From Aureispira sp050633105 (GTDB lineage: Bacteria; Bacteroidota; Bacteroidia; Chitinophagales; Saprospiraceae): 64,000 bases of DNA. A model generated the notes under the pieces. The model was not told where the DNA came from and did no database searches. It worked only from the letters and a program-made list of their open reading frames with translations. The DNA lies in contig JBOEFW010000001.1 in assembly GCA_050633105.1 (NCBI GenBank), positions 1 through 64,000 of the forward strand. Direction: 5' to 3'. The first letter of the stretch is position 1; each line of letters begins with the position of its first letter. Below, piece by piece: positions 63,907 through 64,000 of the stretch. The position numbers and the translations under genes are program-made.

Positions 63907-64000
63907 ATACACAAGGTGGGACTCGAACCCACAATAGAAGGAAGCCACTTTGTTGTGTTAAAAACACGGCCTCTAGAAGAAGATTAAAAAAAATAGTAAG
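63907..64000 (-). ncRNA. tRNA-like RNA, 3' part, running off the right edge
   Basis: On the minus strand a perfect T arm (GTGGG-TTCGAGT-CCCAC, 63916-63932) is followed by CTTGTGTA, as in a tRNA 3' end. No CCA is encoded. About 20 nt upstream, ACACAA (~63951-63957) can pair with TTGTGT. No standard anticodon or D arm can be placed, and GAGGCC / GGCTTC forms another stem. So this is not an ordinary tRNA. Options are tmRNA, a Y-RNA-like RNA or a decayed tRNA. The 5' part lies outside the window. Confidence 0.4.

Noticed and set aside
63907..64000. Ordinary tRNA-Lys (UUU) on the minus strand
   Set aside because: A TTTTTAA loop is present, but only three stem pairs form and no D arm exists; the cloverleaf cannot be completed.

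Overview
The window reads as a chromosomal segment of a free-living or marine Bacteroidota, most likely in or near the Saprospiraceae (an Aureispira- or Saprospira-like organism). The genus is inference. The evidence is: three giant surface proteins with type B type IX secretion (T9SS) C-terminal signals, two PorP/SprF partners, a PorE-like OmpA protein, a DUF5686 outer-membrane protein, the Bacteroidota rpmB-rpmG-DUF4295-ftsY cluster, a TTTG-N19-TATATTTG promoter, few Shine-Dalgarno sequences, and AT-rich DNA. One 45-base run of N (23355-23399) marks an assembly gap.

Layout. 1-3251: a large coiled-coil protein of unknown role with a FISUMP lipoprotein directly behind it, and at the extreme left a decayed copy of part of the large gene. 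3429-9569: mostly envelope and redox genes on the minus strand (PaaE-like reductase, TlpA-type thioredoxin, small membrane protein, DUF5686 protein). 9880-18511: housekeeping genes (TPR protein, divergent glnS and gltX, DksA/TraR-like protein, tRNA-Arg, ribosomal proteins, ftsY, tdk). 18936-23298: an extracytoplasmic TPR-CHAT protein overlapping an OmpA-domain gene. 23583-52200: a 28-kb T9SS surface-protein island with three giant adhesin-like proteins (about 1908, 3538 and 2355 residues), two PorP/SprF proteins and one PorE-like protein. 52545-56317: DUF3299-like protein, MscS channel, TPR protein, DUF6159 protein. 56339-56470: a 132-bp element with perfect 18-bp terminal inverted repeats. 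56493-62144: sulfotransferase, helix-hairpin-helix protein, small proteins, an OYE-family alkene reductase behind a NemR-like operator, and a DUF6122 protein. 62201-64000: rtcB RNA ligase, preceded by an unusual run of six hairpins and, at the right edge, a tRNA-like RNA with its own terminator.

How the genes work together. The T9SS island looks like one functional unit. The three giants share a near-common C-terminal stalk and type B sorting domain but differ in their distal domains (Ig-like; beta-helix plus glycine-rich plus SprB repeats; hyalin-like repeats). PorP/SprF proteins are known partners for type B substrates, and the PorE-like protein could tie the system to peptidoglycan.

The most interesting small items are these. 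First, a 75-residue, very basic protein at 59906-60133 has an intrinsic-terminator hairpin inside its own coding sequence. That is the arrangement of ArfA and BrfA ribosome-rescue factors, and it carries a short ArfA-like basic motif. Second, the hairpin array and tRNA-like RNA lie upstream of rtcB. Third, the CHAT/OmpA gene pair is anchored outside the cytoplasm. All functions are read from sequence alone; no search was run.
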